IMG/VR virus record: IMGVR_UViG_3300048033_000871
Span: 1-50,657 of that record
Source: a virus
Direction: 5' to 3' (one strand)
DNA: 50,657 bases
The position numbers and the translations under genes were made by a program. Below, piece after piece: positions 28,131 through 35,841 of this stretch (position 1 is its first letter; each line of letters opens with the position of its first letter). The notes beneath the pieces were generated by a model. That model had not been told where the DNA came from. It did not search any database and was given only the letters and a program-made list of their open reading frames with translations.

Positions 28131-29222
28131 TTATTTTATAGAAGCATTACGATATGTGTGCTTTACCTTTTTAACCCGCTTTGACTTCTCCCCATACAAG
28201 TCTCGTGCTTCCTCATCAGTTGGGATGAACTCTACTTCTTCTTTTTCTTCTTTGACTTCTTTATGAGTTTCTTCAATGCTTTCGCTTCTTTCTTCTCCCA
28301 CTTCTCTTGTAGGTATTGGTACTTCCTTCCCATCCTGTCCATATATGGTAGCATTATCCAAAACATCGATATGATTAGAATTACCAACACTATCATCATT
28401 ACTAACACTTCTATCTTCATCTTTTTTAGTAAGTTTATTTAACGCAATTACCATAGAGATTGCAAGTGGGTCAAACACAAATACGATTAATAGTGTAAAC
28501 CAATTCACAATCACCGCCATTGGTTTGCCAGTAATCTCAGACATATATCTAAGTGGACCTACCTCGGCAGCAACTTCGTTATTGGATTCCAAATCTAATA
28601 CTTGAAGGTCGAGTGAAGTGATGGAATCCGTAAACACTTCAATCTTCCGTGAAATACCATCACGAGATTCAACTGCGGACTCTAATTGTTGAGTCAGAAC
28701 TCTTCGTTGTGATGATGAACTTGTTGTAATAATTTGACCAGTCTCCCTATCCTTGTACTGGATTTTATTATTTGATAACCCATTTCGTAGTTCGGTAATC
28801 GACTCAGACAACTCTTTCTTTTCTGCATTAAGGTAATCCAATTGTTCTTGGAATCTACCTTTCTTTAATTCAATCACTTGAACTTGCTTATCCATAACAC
28901 CCAATTGGTCAGCAGTCTTTTGATATGCTGATGTTAGGAATCCATATATACCTGCTGATGTAATTAACATAAGTACACCAACTGCTAAAGTAAGATACCA
29001 TTTCATCCATCCAGCAGACTTCCAATTGTTATGTAGGTATGATGCAATGATGAGTTTACTAAACTCCAATGCACCTGCCATTATTATTACCTCTAATCTT
29101 GCTCCTGCGAACAAAGAACTCAAACCAAAGACCGAGTAGTACGCAGCAGACCCAGCAAGAGCAAGGGTACTTATACTCATTAATAGGATGAACCAATTCT
29201 TCCTGTTAAAAATATTTTTCAT
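28131..29222 (-). CDS. Four-helix membrane protein with periplasm-scale coiled coil
   Basis: 363 residues from ATG at 29220-29222 (a TTG 12 bases further up also stays open). Three N-terminal transmembrane helices (about residues 8-30, 40-60, 70-95) are followed by a long coiled coil (about 100-220), a fourth membrane helix (about 235-260) and an acidic, charged tail of about 95 residues. I do not recognise a named family. The layout suggests a membrane-spanning sensor or scaffold, perhaps for lysis control. The leader has GGGG shortly before the ATG. Confidence 0.75.
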   Translation of the reverse strand: MKNIFNRKNWFILLMSISTLALAGSAAYYSVFGLSSLFAGARLEVIIMAGALEFSKLIIASYLHNNWKSAGWMKWYLTLAVGVLMLITSAGIYGFLTSAYQKTADQLGVMDKQVQVIELKKGRFQEQLDYLNAEKKELSESITELRNGLSNNKIQYKDRETGQIITTSSSSQRRVLTQQLESAVESRDGISRKIEVFTDSITSLDLQVLDLESNNEVAAEVGPLRYMSEITGKPMAVIVNWFTLLIVFVFDPLAISMVIALNKLTKKDEDRSVSNDDSVGNSNHIDVLDNATIYGQDGKEVPIPTREVGEERSESIEETHKEVKEEKEEVEFIPTDEEARDLYGEKSKRVKKVKHTYRNASIK

Positions 29223-29234
29223 TTTTTTCCCCAA

Positions 29235-29389
29235 AGTTGGTTTTACTAACTTTCTAACTTGTATTTATTCTCAAACATTATTGTTTTAAGCTAATAAGCT
29301 AATAAGTTTAGAACTTGTCAGTTCATAAACATAAATATAGAAAAATAAGTTTATAAATCATTTCTATTAAGCTAATCCCCTTCCTGTGT
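29235..29389 (-). other. Intergenic region between UV endonuclease and membrane protein genes
   Basis: No gene seen. On the plus strand the sequence AAGCTAATAAGCTAATAAG (about 29289-29307) is a tandem of AAGCTAAT units, with a further AAGCTAAT near 29369. TATATTTA on the minus strand near 29335 resembles the -7 element, but there is no good TTTG at the right distance. Confidence 0.4.
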
Positions 29390-30295
29390 CTAATTGTGTT
29401 TAACAAAATTAGAACGATAATCTAAGATGGTCAGTTCTTTCATTTTTGCTTCTACCTCTATATCAAGTGAATGTCCATATGTGTTAATCTCAGAGTAGAT
29501 GTAATCAGAATGTGCTTGTGGTTTCACACCCTCTTCTTCAAGAACACGAGACTCGGAATAATGCACGACTGGTTTGTAATCACCCCAAGTAGACATTGCA
29601 AGTTCTAATGCTTCTTGTTCGGTCAGTCCACCAGTATTGAACTTGTGGTGGTGATAATCAAATGTAATTGGAATACCAATTCGTTCGTGTAGATACATAA
29701 GGTCTTTAACCGAATACATACTTGCCTTGTCATCATTCTCTACAACCAATCTACTACGAACTGATTCGGGTAGTTTTTTATAGTTGTCAATAAAACGATT
29801 CATCGCAGCAATCTTGTCACCATACACACCATTACAATGGATGTTGATTGGATTCTGATAACTTCTCTCCAACCCCATAAGGTCAAATATCTCTCCGTGG
29901 GTAGTGAGGTCTTTAAACGTGTTCTGAACGACTTTCTCATTAGGAGAGACCAAGACATTGAATGGACCAGGATGTGATGTTATGCGTTGGTTATAAGTCT
30001 TAGCAAGTGTACCTGCTCCCTTGAGTATATTACTAAACTTCTGATAGTCTGGCATATCCGACAATTGGAACTCACTTGCCCAAGGAACGATGTCAGATGA
30101 TACACGAAATAGATTGAAACCATTCTTGTGATTCCACTTGATAATCTCTACAAGGTCTTTTGCATTTTGTAGAGCAAGGTCAGAGGACCTACTAATACCC
30201 TCTTGGAGGAAAGTTCTTTTTATCATACCACGATTGGTGGTAATCTTGTCCTTACGAAGGGTCATATTGATACAGCAATATCCGAGGTTTGTCAT
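29390..30295 (-). CDS. uvsE: UV damage endonuclease (UvsE/UVDE family)
   Basis: 301 residues, full length for the family. TIM-barrel metal-site motifs are visible in order: FRVSSDIVPWASEF, SHPGPFNVL, NIHCNGVYGDK, VVENDD, TFDYHHHKFN, VVHYSES and HSDYI. The enzyme nicks 5' to UV photoproducts to start excision repair. T4 uses the unrelated DenV glycosylase for this. It is transcribed from a combined terminator/TTAACA-box promoter just upstream. Confidence 0.95.
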   Translation of the reverse strand: MTNLGYCCINMTLRKDKITTNRGMIKRTFLQEGISRSSDLALQNAKDLVEIIKWNHKNGFNLFRVSSDIVPWASEFQLSDMPDYQKFSNILKGAGTLAKTYNQRITSHPGPFNVLVSPNEKVVQNTFKDLTTHGEIFDLMGLERSYQNPINIHCNGVYGDKIAAMNRFIDNYKKLPESVRSRLVVENDDKASMYSVKDLMYLHERIGIPITFDYHHHKFNTGGLTEQEALELAMSTWGDYKPVVHYSESRVLEEEGVKPQAHSDYIYSEINTYGHSLDIEVEAKMKELTILDYRSNFVKHN

Positions 30296-30315
30296 ATTGT
30301 TTTTCTTTTACTATA

Positions 30316-30371
30316 TAAAAGTACAAAAAAAAGGGGACTTTTCCAAGTCCCCTTTGTTAAGTTTATGTTAA
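30316..30371 (-). promoter_or_regulatory. TTAACA-box promoter driving uvsE
   Basis: On the minus strand: TTAACA (30366-30371), 5 bases, TTAACA (30355-30360), 7 bases, CTTG (30344-30347), 20 bases, TACTTTTA (30316-30323). The 20-base spacer includes the 3' arm of a terminator hairpin. Spacing is identical to five of the other six boxed promoters. Confidence 0.7.
30324..30355 (-). terminator. Intrinsic terminator, copy 1 of 3
   Basis: An 11-bp stem (AAAGGGGACTT / AAGTCCCCTTT) with a 4-base loop, followed on the minus strand by a run of T. It ends the Hsp20/65-residue operon and overlaps the uvsE promoter. Confidence 0.85.
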
Positions 30372-30560
30372 TTCTTCAAAGTTTATTGAAGGTATCTCTT
30401 CACAAAACCAATAGTATCCATCCTTTTTTAATATTGTATCTACTCCGAGATGCTCCTTCCAAGTATCAATTATAGGATTATGGTCAATACGAATCTTTCT
30501 GACCACGATGAACAACTTGTCATTAAACGTAACTTTTTCTCCTCTGAAGAATCTAAACAT
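30363..30560 (-). CDS. Small hypothetical protein
   Basis: 65 residues, basic start (MFRFFRGEKV) and likely beta-rich, with two Trp and a YYWFCEE segment. Its ATG follows the Hsp20 stop by one base, so it is coupled to it. The end of the gene overlaps the distal TTAACA box of the uvsE promoter. No family recognised. Confidence 0.7.
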   Translation of the reverse strand: MFRFFRGEKVTFNDKLFIVVRKIRIDHNPIIDTWKEHLGVDTILKKDGYYWFCEEIPSINFEELT

Positions 30561-30561
30561 C

Positions 30562-30906
30562 TTACTTAACTTTTACTTGAATCGACTTTGCTTTTCGGTC
30601 TTCATATTTTGGAATAGAGATAGTAAGTAGACCATCTTTAGCAATAGCAGTCGTTTCATTGATGTCAAATGCATCGTGAATTTTATACCTCTTATGTATT
30701 TTACGATGCTCCCGTTCTGCTTTGATTTCAAGCATTCGGTCTTCGACCAATACCTCAATGTCCTTGTTTGATAACCCAGGCACATCAAACTCCATATTTA
30801 ATACATCATCTTTTAGATATGCAGTATTAGAAGAGAGACCCGTCTCGTTACCCCACTCACCCAACATAAAGTCAGATACCAAAGTGTTAAATTGATTAAA
30901 TGTCAT
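30562..30906 (-). CDS. Small heat-shock protein (Hsp20/alpha-crystallin)
   Basis: 114 residues. The alpha-crystallin domain is visible (LNMEFDVPGLSNKDIEVLVE, then GLLTISIPK), with a C-terminal I-x-V motif (SIQVKVK) that links oligomers. It would hold unfolding proteins in solution. Hsp20 genes are frequent in marine T4-like phages. The leader shows two TTAACA copies, but spaced by 8 rather than 5 bases and without a matching -33 element. Confidence 0.9.
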   Translation of the reverse strand: MTFNQFNTLVSDFMLGEWGNETGLSSNTAYLKDDVLNMEFDVPGLSNKDIEVLVEDRMLEIKAEREHRKIHKRYKIHDAFDINETTAIAKDGLLTISIPKYEDRKAKSIQVKVK

Positions 30907-30977
30907 AATATATCCTTTATAGTGTTAAACATAATGTGTTAACAATAGAACAACATATATACCATTTGTATTTTTTA

Positions 30978-30990
30978 TGACACGTTGTCA
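30978..30990. promoter_or_regulatory. Inverted repeat upstream of Hsp20
   Basis: TGACACGTTGTCA reads as TGACA, CGT, TGTCA: a 5-bp inverted repeat about 75 bases upstream of the Hsp20 start, overlapping the stop codon of the previous gene. It could be an operator. It is short and may be chance. Confidence 0.25.
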
Positions 30991-31335
30991 GTTCATAGAG
31001 AATGGTGATGACATTCCTACATATTTGTAAAAATGTGTGTCACCCCTGACTTGTTCGGGTAGAATAATAAACCCATCCATCTTAAACATGCTTATAGTTT
31101 TCTTAATAATATCTTCACTATCACAAGTTATTAAGAGATGGGTATCGGTAATAACAACATCAACTGAAGTGGTAGATGGTTTGTCTTCGTTATAATCGAA
31201 TTCAAACTCACCCACAATCTCATCGTTATCTAGGTTAAAGAAATCATACATATACTCTAACTTAGCAATGTCACCCAAAGACATAAAGAAGTTGTATTCA
31301 GCTTCATCCCAAATCCAATCTCCATAGTCTTCCAT
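30988..31335 (-). CDS. Acidic hypothetical protein
   Basis: 115 residues, strongly acidic (EFEFDYNEDK, CDSEDIIKK) with an N-terminal run of Trp and Tyr. No catalytic motif seen. It follows the cysteine-rich peptide by 12 bases with AAGGA before the ATG. No family recognised. Confidence 0.75.
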   Translation of the reverse strand: MEDYGDWIWDEAEYNFFMSLGDIAKLEYMYDFFNLDNDEIVGEFEFDYNEDKPSTTSVDVVITDTHLLITCDSEDIIKKTISMFKMDGFIILPEQVRGDTHFYKYVGMSSPFSMN

Positions 31336-31347
31336 ATGATTCCTTAA

Positions 31348-31452
31348 TTAAGAGTTACATTCCCCATTAGCACAACAAGTACAAGGTGCTACTGAGTTTT
31401 GACATTCATCGTGAGTAGTACACGCACATTCAGTACAATTACAATTCGCCAT
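31348..31452 (-). CDS. Cysteine-rich metallothionein-like peptide
   Basis: 34 residues with nine cysteines (positions 4, 6, 9, 11, 17, 24, 26, 27, 32) and one histidine, giving CxC, CxxCxC and CxCC patterns and no aromatic residue. This is the composition of bacterial metallothioneins or other soft-metal-binding peptides. The start is well supported: AAAGGAGA precedes the ATG by 5 bases, one of the best Shine-Dalgarno sequences in the window. The binding of zinc, copper or cadmium is inference. It lies in an operon of unknown genes above Hsp20. Confidence 0.75.
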   Translation of the reverse strand: MANCNCTECACTTHDECQNSVAPCTCCANGECNS

Positions 31453-31474
31453 AATATCTCCTTTAGTATAAGTA

Positions 31475-31849
31475 TTAAGTCAAATTGTTATTTATCTCAT
31501 TTAACATAGATAAAGCATCTTTGTTTAGATATTCGCCTTCTTTAACACAATCCAAACATATCTCAATGAATGTCTTACTAAACTTATCACTTTCATCTAA
31601 CCTTAGATATAGCCCATTTAGTTTGATAACCATTTTTTCGGTGTAAGATGTCTTTGTAACATCACCCAATGGTCTATCAAATATCACAAGATGTCTGATT
31701 TTGTTTTTAGCAATGGTGAAATATGGTTCTTTCTTATCACTAAGTATTGAAGAAATCCCATCATCTAAAAAAGTCAGAAGCTCGTTTGAAAATTCTTCAT
31801 CACGAGCCTCTGCTTTTTCAAGAATTTGAGATATAATATCGATTGACAT
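31475..31849 (-). CDS. Hypothetical helical protein
   Basis: 124 residues, mixed helix and strand (IAKNKIRHLVIFD, EKMVIKLNGLYLRL). No motif recognised. The start overlaps the stop of the 101-residue gene (ATG/TAA sharing one base), so the two are coupled. Confidence 0.75.
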   Translation of the reverse strand: MSIDIISQILEKAEARDEEFSNELLTFLDDGISSILSDKKEPYFTIAKNKIRHLVIFDRPLGDVTKTSYTEKMVIKLNGLYLRLDESDKFSKTFIEICLDCVKEGEYLNKDALSMLNEINNNLT

Positions 31850-32154
31850 TACCCTTGTAATGTTCCAAGTCTATAACGCATATATGTAGTTTTGATAGCA
31901 GATTCCAATGTCTCTATAATTTTAGTCGCTTCACCTTTTGTTAATTCAACTTCCATTGGACCAATAACCAAAGAACCAATTTCCATCTTATTGGTAACTG
32001 GAAAATCATCTGCAGATAAATTATCGTTTGTAAGAAAATCAATTGATGGATATTTTTCACCAAATGATTTCTGCAACCTTGCTACTTGTGTATCGGGAAT
32101 AGCATCAATTTGATTGATTGACCCCCTACGATTGTTTTTATTAAACTTCTTCAT
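31849..32154 (-). CDS. Hypothetical protein
   Basis: 101 residues. Basic N-terminus (MKKFNKNNRRGS), then an alternating region with GSLVIGPMEVELTKGEATKI. Possibly a small nucleic-acid or virion-associated protein, but nothing decisive. The start has no clear Shine-Dalgarno. Confidence 0.7.
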   Translation of the reverse strand: MKKFNKNNRRGSINQIDAIPDTQVARLQKSFGEKYPSIDFLTNDNLSADDFPVTNKMEIGSLVIGPMEVELTKGEATKIIETLESAIKTTYMRYRLGTLQG

Positions 32155-32205
32155 AAATTATAACTTTATAGTTTCCTATAAATAGTTTTCAAGAAGTTAA
32201 TAAAA

Positions 32206-32502
32206 CTATCTTTTTCGATTTCTACGGGATACTCTATTGAATTTTTTCTCATCAAACGACATTGAAGTTCTATCGGGGTGTGTTCTATCTAAGTTTTGTT
32301 TTAATTGTATAGACCTGGATGCCCAGTACCAAGCAAGTGCAACCGAGTCTTGATTCGGTATCATAAAGTCTGACCCGATTGAACCACCTTCACCCGTTAC
32401 CACATAGTATTTACCATCACTAGCAATACGAGTTGATGCATTCGGATACTTCTTTAATACTTTTCTTTTGAATGATTTAAATTTTTTACTATCAATTGTC
32501 AT
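32206..32502 (-). CDS. Hypothetical basic protein
   Basis: 98 residues from ATG at 32500-32502. A GTG eight codons upstream also stays open, but the ATG overlaps the previous gene by only 11 bases and is preferred. The ends are very basic (KKFKSFKRKVLKKYP, RVSRRNRKR). The middle contains YYVVTGEGG and ALAWYWASRS. It may bind nucleic acid; this is only composition. Confidence 0.7.
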   Translation of the reverse strand: MTIDSKKFKSFKRKVLKKYPNASTRIASDGKYYVVTGEGGSIGSDFMIPNQDSVALAWYWASRSIQLKQNLDRTHPDRTSMSFDEKKFNRVSRRNRKR

Positions 32503-32704
32503 TTTGTAATGATTTAGTAAGACCACGATGAATAATAAAGTGAGAAAGTTCTTTATTAACTGAGACTCTATCTAAGGATTTACCATCTTCCAAACTTACC
32601 GAGTAAACCCAACCTTTTTTAATTTTAGATTTAGATGTGATGACACCCACCTTGTAGGTGCCATTCACATTAACAACTACACTTTGCCCACTAGAGTATA
32701 TCAT
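32492..32704 (-). CDS. Small KOW/SH3-like protein
   Basis: 70 residues with a beta-barrel pattern (GQSVVVNVNGTYKVGVIT, then KGWVYSVSLEDG) of the kind found in KOW or SH3 folds. Overlaps genes on both sides. Fold call is tentative. Confidence 0.65.
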   Translation of the reverse strand: MIYSSGQSVVVNVNGTYKVGVITSKSKIKKGWVYSVSLEDGKSLDRVSVNKELSHFIIHRGLTKSLQNDN

Positions 32705-32901
32705 CGGATAACCTTAATGATTTTAGTTTCTGAAACCGATGTTACTTCGTATTCCAAATTACTTCCCTCGAAATCTCCAATAACTTTTGCTTCTGCATCG
32801 GTTACCGATACCGCGTGTACAAGATACTGTTCAGTAATCTTCTTTACTCTTCCTTTGTCATCTTCGTGATGAACTTTAACTTTAGCAACGTAATAATTCA
32901 T
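32701..32901 (-). CDS. DUF4494-like small protein
   Basis: 66 residues. The pattern YYVAKVKVHHEDDKGRVKKI, then TEQYLVHAVSVTDAEAKVI, resembles DUF4494, a small family I associate mainly with Bacteroidota. If right, it supports the host inference from the promoters. Function unknown. It overlaps the next gene by 4 bases. Confidence 0.6.
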   Translation of the reverse strand: MNYYVAKVKVHHEDDKGRVKKITEQYLVHAVSVTDAEAKVIGDFEGSNLEYEVTSVSETKIIKVIR

Positions 32902-32909
32902 ATCTATTT

Positions 32910-33500
32910 TTAATTATAATTAGTATTCAACATATTAAATAGTTCGGCAGAGTCTACCAATCTATACTCTCCGTTTGGACCACCATCGTGGTAGTCTTGA
33001 TAAATAGTGTGATAGAAATTAATCATTTCATCACCATCGTGTTGTTTTCCTGCTGGGATAACAATTAATTCAAAATTGCTTCCGTGGTCTTTAAACCTAA
33101 CCACCCCACCCACATCACTCACATCATAGATGTCTTTTGAGAATTCTTTTAGTTCTTCCATATCGTTGGTGTTAATCATATTGTTTACTATCTTACCACT
33201 TTCGGTTGCTCTATACGCAAGTTCACCATCATCTCTTACAACCATTTCAAGTAAACCCATTTCGGTCAAGTTATTTAAAGCAGCATCTACTTCATACTTT
33301 CTATAGTCATCCAATGCTAGTCTCAGAAAATCAGAAAGCATATCCATATCTTGTGCGTCAAGTAAGTACTCTCGTAAGTATCCAAGAAACACTTCTTTAT
33401 TTTCTATTTCTGTAGTTTCGAAAAACTTATCTTCTATCAAAGACCTTCTTATCTTTAAGAACACCTCATCGAATTCATCGTTACTTTCCCAAATTCCCAT
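32910..33500 (-). CDS. Acidic hypothetical protein, possible winged-helix part
   Basis: 196 residues. The middle stretch (VDAALNNLTEMGLLEMVVRD, then YRATESGKIV) looks like a small winged-helix unit in which a helix is followed by a beta hairpin, so it may regulate transcription. The rest is acidic. The function is unproved. Its start lies inside the 58-residue gene upstream. Confidence 0.65.
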   Translation of the reverse strand: MGIWESNDEFDEVFLKIRRSLIEDKFFETTEIENKEVFLGYLREYLLDAQDMDMLSDFLRLALDDYRKYEVDAALNNLTEMGLLEMVVRDDGELAYRATESGKIVNNMINTNDMEELKEFSKDIYDVSDVGGVVRFKDHGSNFELIVIPAGKQHDGDEMINFYHTIYQDYHDGGPNGEYRLVDSAELFNMLNTNYN

Positions 33501-33657
33501 ATTTTTCTAATATTGTGTTGATAAAATCAATTGACTCTGAATCTCCTATGTAAGCATCGTATGGTAGATACCTTTTAGCAGTTTTCTCTAATCCATAATC
33601 GTATAGGTAATCTCTAAGAACATCTATACTAGGTAATATACATTTATTAAATCCCAT
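33481..33657 (-). CDS. Small hypothetical protein, 58 residues
   Basis: An ATG at 33655-33657 opens 58 codons to TAA at 33481. The composition is protein-like (VLRDYLYDYGLEKTAKRYLP). It overlaps the previous gene by 11 bases and the following one by 20, a tight packing typical of this stretch. No family recognised. Confidence 0.65.
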   Translation of the reverse strand: MGFNKCILPSIDVLRDYLYDYGLEKTAKRYLPYDAYIGDSESIDFINTILEKYGNLGK

Positions 33658-33937
33658 TAGTTTCTATGTCACTATTAAGCTTATCTATAACCCGTTGGTT
33701 GTTTTCCATATCACCTTCTTTGCCAATCCTTTTAGCAGATTGAAATTCATCTTCAGTTAGACTTACCCCTCTTTGGGCAGCTGCCATTGAAGCATATCGT
33801 TTTGTGTGGTACGAGCCAAGTGGTCGTGTGAATTGTTTTAGATATTGTGCTTTACTATCTAAATACTCAAGGAAGTCATCTTCACTTAGGTCAAGTAGTT
33901 GCTCTTCGCTGAGTTCGTTATTTGGGTCGTAAATCAT
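33647..33937 (-). CDS. Acidic hypothetical protein
   Basis: 96 residues, acidic at both ends (SEEQLLDLSEDDFLEYL). The middle holds GSYHTKRYASMAAAQRG. No function seen. First gene after a box-less promoter, whose TATATTTA lies only 6 bases from its ATG. Confidence 0.7.
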   Translation of the reverse strand: MIYDPNNELSEEQLLDLSEDDFLEYLDSKAQYLKQFTRPLGSYHTKRYASMAAAQRGVSLTEDEFQSAKRIGKEGDMENNQRVIDKLNSDIETNGI

Positions 33938-33942
33938 ATTGG

Positions 33943-33974
33943 TAAATATACAAAATTTTTATTAAATATCCAAA
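33943..33974 (-). promoter_or_regulatory. Putative promoter, box-less class, for the 33937 operon
   Basis: TTTG at 33971-33974, 20 bases ending in TTTTG, then TATATTTA at 33943-33950. It sits across the end of the 137-residue gene. Confidence 0.5.
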
Positions 33975-34375
33975 CCTTTTCTTCGCATTTTTTCTTGGCA
34001 GTAGAAATCATACAACTCTTCCAAGTCCATCTGCTTCGACTTCATCATCTTATCCCAAAGACAAAACCCAAACTCCTCGTGTAGTGAGTCCTTTAGTTCC
34101 TTGAGAATCTTTTGTTCATCCTTGAACCCTTCCTCATCAAGTTTAAGTGCTCTAACATTCTTCATACGAGCAGCGTATCTTGCCTGTGCATAATCTCCAG
34201 TATTCTCCATCGTTGTTTGGAAGAGGGAAGAGTACTCTTTACGAGCCCCTTCCGCTTCCGTGTAATAATGAGAATAATCAAAGTCCCCATTTTGAATCTT
34301 GTCAAACAAGTGAGCGCTTTGGGGCAAGCGTTTCTTTTTACCTTTAGTGTACCATCTGAATGGATTATATCCCAT
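33962..34375 (-). CDS. Hypothetical charged helical protein
   Basis: 137 residues, Lys-rich start (YTKGKKKRLPQ) and long charged helices. The segment ARYAARMKNVRALKLDEEGF resembles that of the 96-residue neighbour only loosely. No family recognised. tRNA-Gln lies just upstream. Confidence 0.75.
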   Translation of the reverse strand: MGYNPFRWYTKGKKKRLPQSAHLFDKIQNGDFDYSHYYTEAEGARKEYSSLFQTTMENTGDYAQARYAARMKNVRALKLDEEGFKDEQKILKELKDSLHEEFGFCLWDKMMKSKQMDLEELYDFYCQEKMRRKGLDI

Positions 34376-34390
34376 AGTTGTTTTTATTAG

Positions 34391-34461
34391 TTACCCGACT
34401 AGGATTCGAACCTAGAATGACTGGACCAAAACCAGTAGTGTTGCCATTACACCATCGGGCA
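34391..34461 (-). tRNA. tRNA-Gln (anticodon TTG)
   Basis: 71 bases. The acceptor stem TGCCCGA/TCGGGTA (one G-U) closes correctly. The anticodon arm is ACTGG-TTTTGGT-CCAGT, giving TTG at 34-36. The T arm CTAGGTTCGAATCCTAG is standard. CCA is not encoded. Confidence 0.93.
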
Positions 34462-34474
34462 TCCATTCTACTTT

Positions 34475-35776
34475 TTAGAATGGGTTAGAGATGTCTTCAG
34501 TTTCAACATTGAACAAGTCTTCATTCTCTGGTGTCTTACCCAAGAACTTTTGAATGTATTGTTTCATATAAGTTCGTTCCGAATCAGCACCCCCATCCTT
34601 ATCGAACATTGGGTAGATAGCAATCTCAGCAGACTCCTCAAGTGAGAACCCATCGTAGAGTAGAGACCCAATCTCAACCGCAGTACGAGTTGAAAGTGCA
34701 TTGGTCAATTTTGGAGACTCAGACTCAAGGTCTTCACGAGTCATCGAGGTTACCTCGGCAACTGCTTTGATGTCCTCAATAGAAACCGAAGGATACATCA
34801 TCTGAAGAAGTTGAGTTTCCTCATCACGAGTCAAAGTATCCATCTCAATCGGAATGAATCGGTCAAGGATTGCACGGTCAAGAGCACGAGTCGCAGTGTA
34901 CTCATTACCAATGTTGGCAGAAGCAATGAACGACACACCATCAGCAACTTTCACTACCGGAGCATCAGCAGCCTCATCCAATCGTAGGTATCGTTGACCT
35001 TGGTCAAGTACTGTCATTAGGATGTTGTGAGCCTCTGGGTGAGCACGTGTCAACTCATCAAGGACAACTACCGTGTTTGGAGTTGAAATTGCTTTGACAA
35101 ATGGACTGGCATTGAAGACCGTACCCTTCTTAGATTCGAACTGAGTGTTCCCAATCAAAGTGGTTCGTGGGTCTTGAGTTGCACCCAAGTTGATTACAAA
35201 GGTATTGTAACCCTCGATGGAATTAGCAGCTGCCTTGGCAGCCATTGTCTTACCACACCCAGCAGGTCCAGTCATCATAATGTTCTTACCACGAATGATG
35301 TTACGAATGAGAAGTTTCCACTTCAAAGGATTCATAAACAACATCTGAGGTTTCAGACCTTCAGATTCCTCGTGGATAAACTTGAGGACATCATCTGGCA
35401 TCTCGGCGGTAATTGGTGCCGAAGACACATTTGGAGATGAGTTGTATTCTAAAGCAAGTAACCCACCATTAGGTTTGTTAAAGTTACCAACTGGTTCTGG
35501 GTTAGACTCAAACTTATCGATAGGGACACGAGTATGACCCAACTCACCATCGGATAATCGACCCACAACACGAACTTTCCAACCCCACTTTTCGGGTTTG
35601 TTGGCAGCTGCTCTGGCTCGTTTATAAAGAGAAGAACCCTTCTCGTTAAGTTCCTCAATGAGGAAGTTGACCCCTTCAGAGTCTTGGAACATTAGGAGAT
35701 TGTCCACCTCGACAATCTTACCGAAAACTGATTTCTGTGCTTTCATACGCATCTGATTATTATTATTATCTCTCAT
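34475..35776 (-). CDS. MoxR/CobS-like AAA+ ATPase
   Basis: 433 residues. Walker A GPAGCGKT (170-177), Walker B VVVLDE (236-241), sensor-1 Asn288 in SAN, and an Arg-finger region ALDRAILDRF (298-307) are all present. The N-terminal 130 residues are family-specific. Such ATPases usually work with a VWA protein, and one is encoded two genes upstream (36202-38316). CobS annotation is common in marine T4-like phages, but cobalt chelation is unlikely without other cobalamin genes. It has its own TTAACA-box promoter. Confidence 0.88.
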   Translation of the reverse strand: MRDNNNNQMRMKAQKSVFGKIVEVDNLLMFQDSEGVNFLIEELNEKGSSLYKRARAAANKPEKWGWKVRVVGRLSDGELGHTRVPIDKFESNPEPVGNFNKPNGGLLALEYNSSPNVSSAPITAEMPDDVLKFIHEESEGLKPQMLFMNPLKWKLLIRNIIRGKNIMMTGPAGCGKTMAAKAAANSIEGYNTFVINLGATQDPRTTLIGNTQFESKKGTVFNASPFVKAISTPNTVVVLDELTRAHPEAHNILMTVLDQGQRYLRLDEAADAPVVKVADGVSFIASANIGNEYTATRALDRAILDRFIPIEMDTLTRDEETQLLQMMYPSVSIEDIKAVAEVTSMTREDLESESPKLTNALSTRTAVEIGSLLYDGFSLEESAEIAIYPMFDKDGGADSERTYMKQYIQKFLGKTPENEDLFNVETEDISNPF

Positions 35777-35785
35777 TATTACTAT

Positions 35786-35841
35786 GTAAATATCGTGAAT
35801 CTTTTCGTGATTTCCAAACTTTTAATGTTAAGAAATTGTTA
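35786..35841 (-). promoter_or_regulatory. TTAACA-box promoter driving the MoxR ATPase
   Basis: TTAACA (35836-35841), 5 bases, TTAACA (35825-35830), 7 bases, TTTG (35814-35817), 20 bases, GATATTTA (35786-35793; first base differs from consensus). The distal box codes for the last residues (LTIS and stop) of the previous gene. Confidence 0.65.

Noticed and set aside
28232-28420. Lys-rich 62-codon frame within the membrane protein gene
   Set aside because: It is a frame shadow of the acidic tail, since Glu-rich codons read out of frame give Lys runs.
29289-29307. AAGCTAAT tandem repeat as a replication origin
   Set aside because: Only two or three short units, with no further iterons or AT-rich melting region of note.
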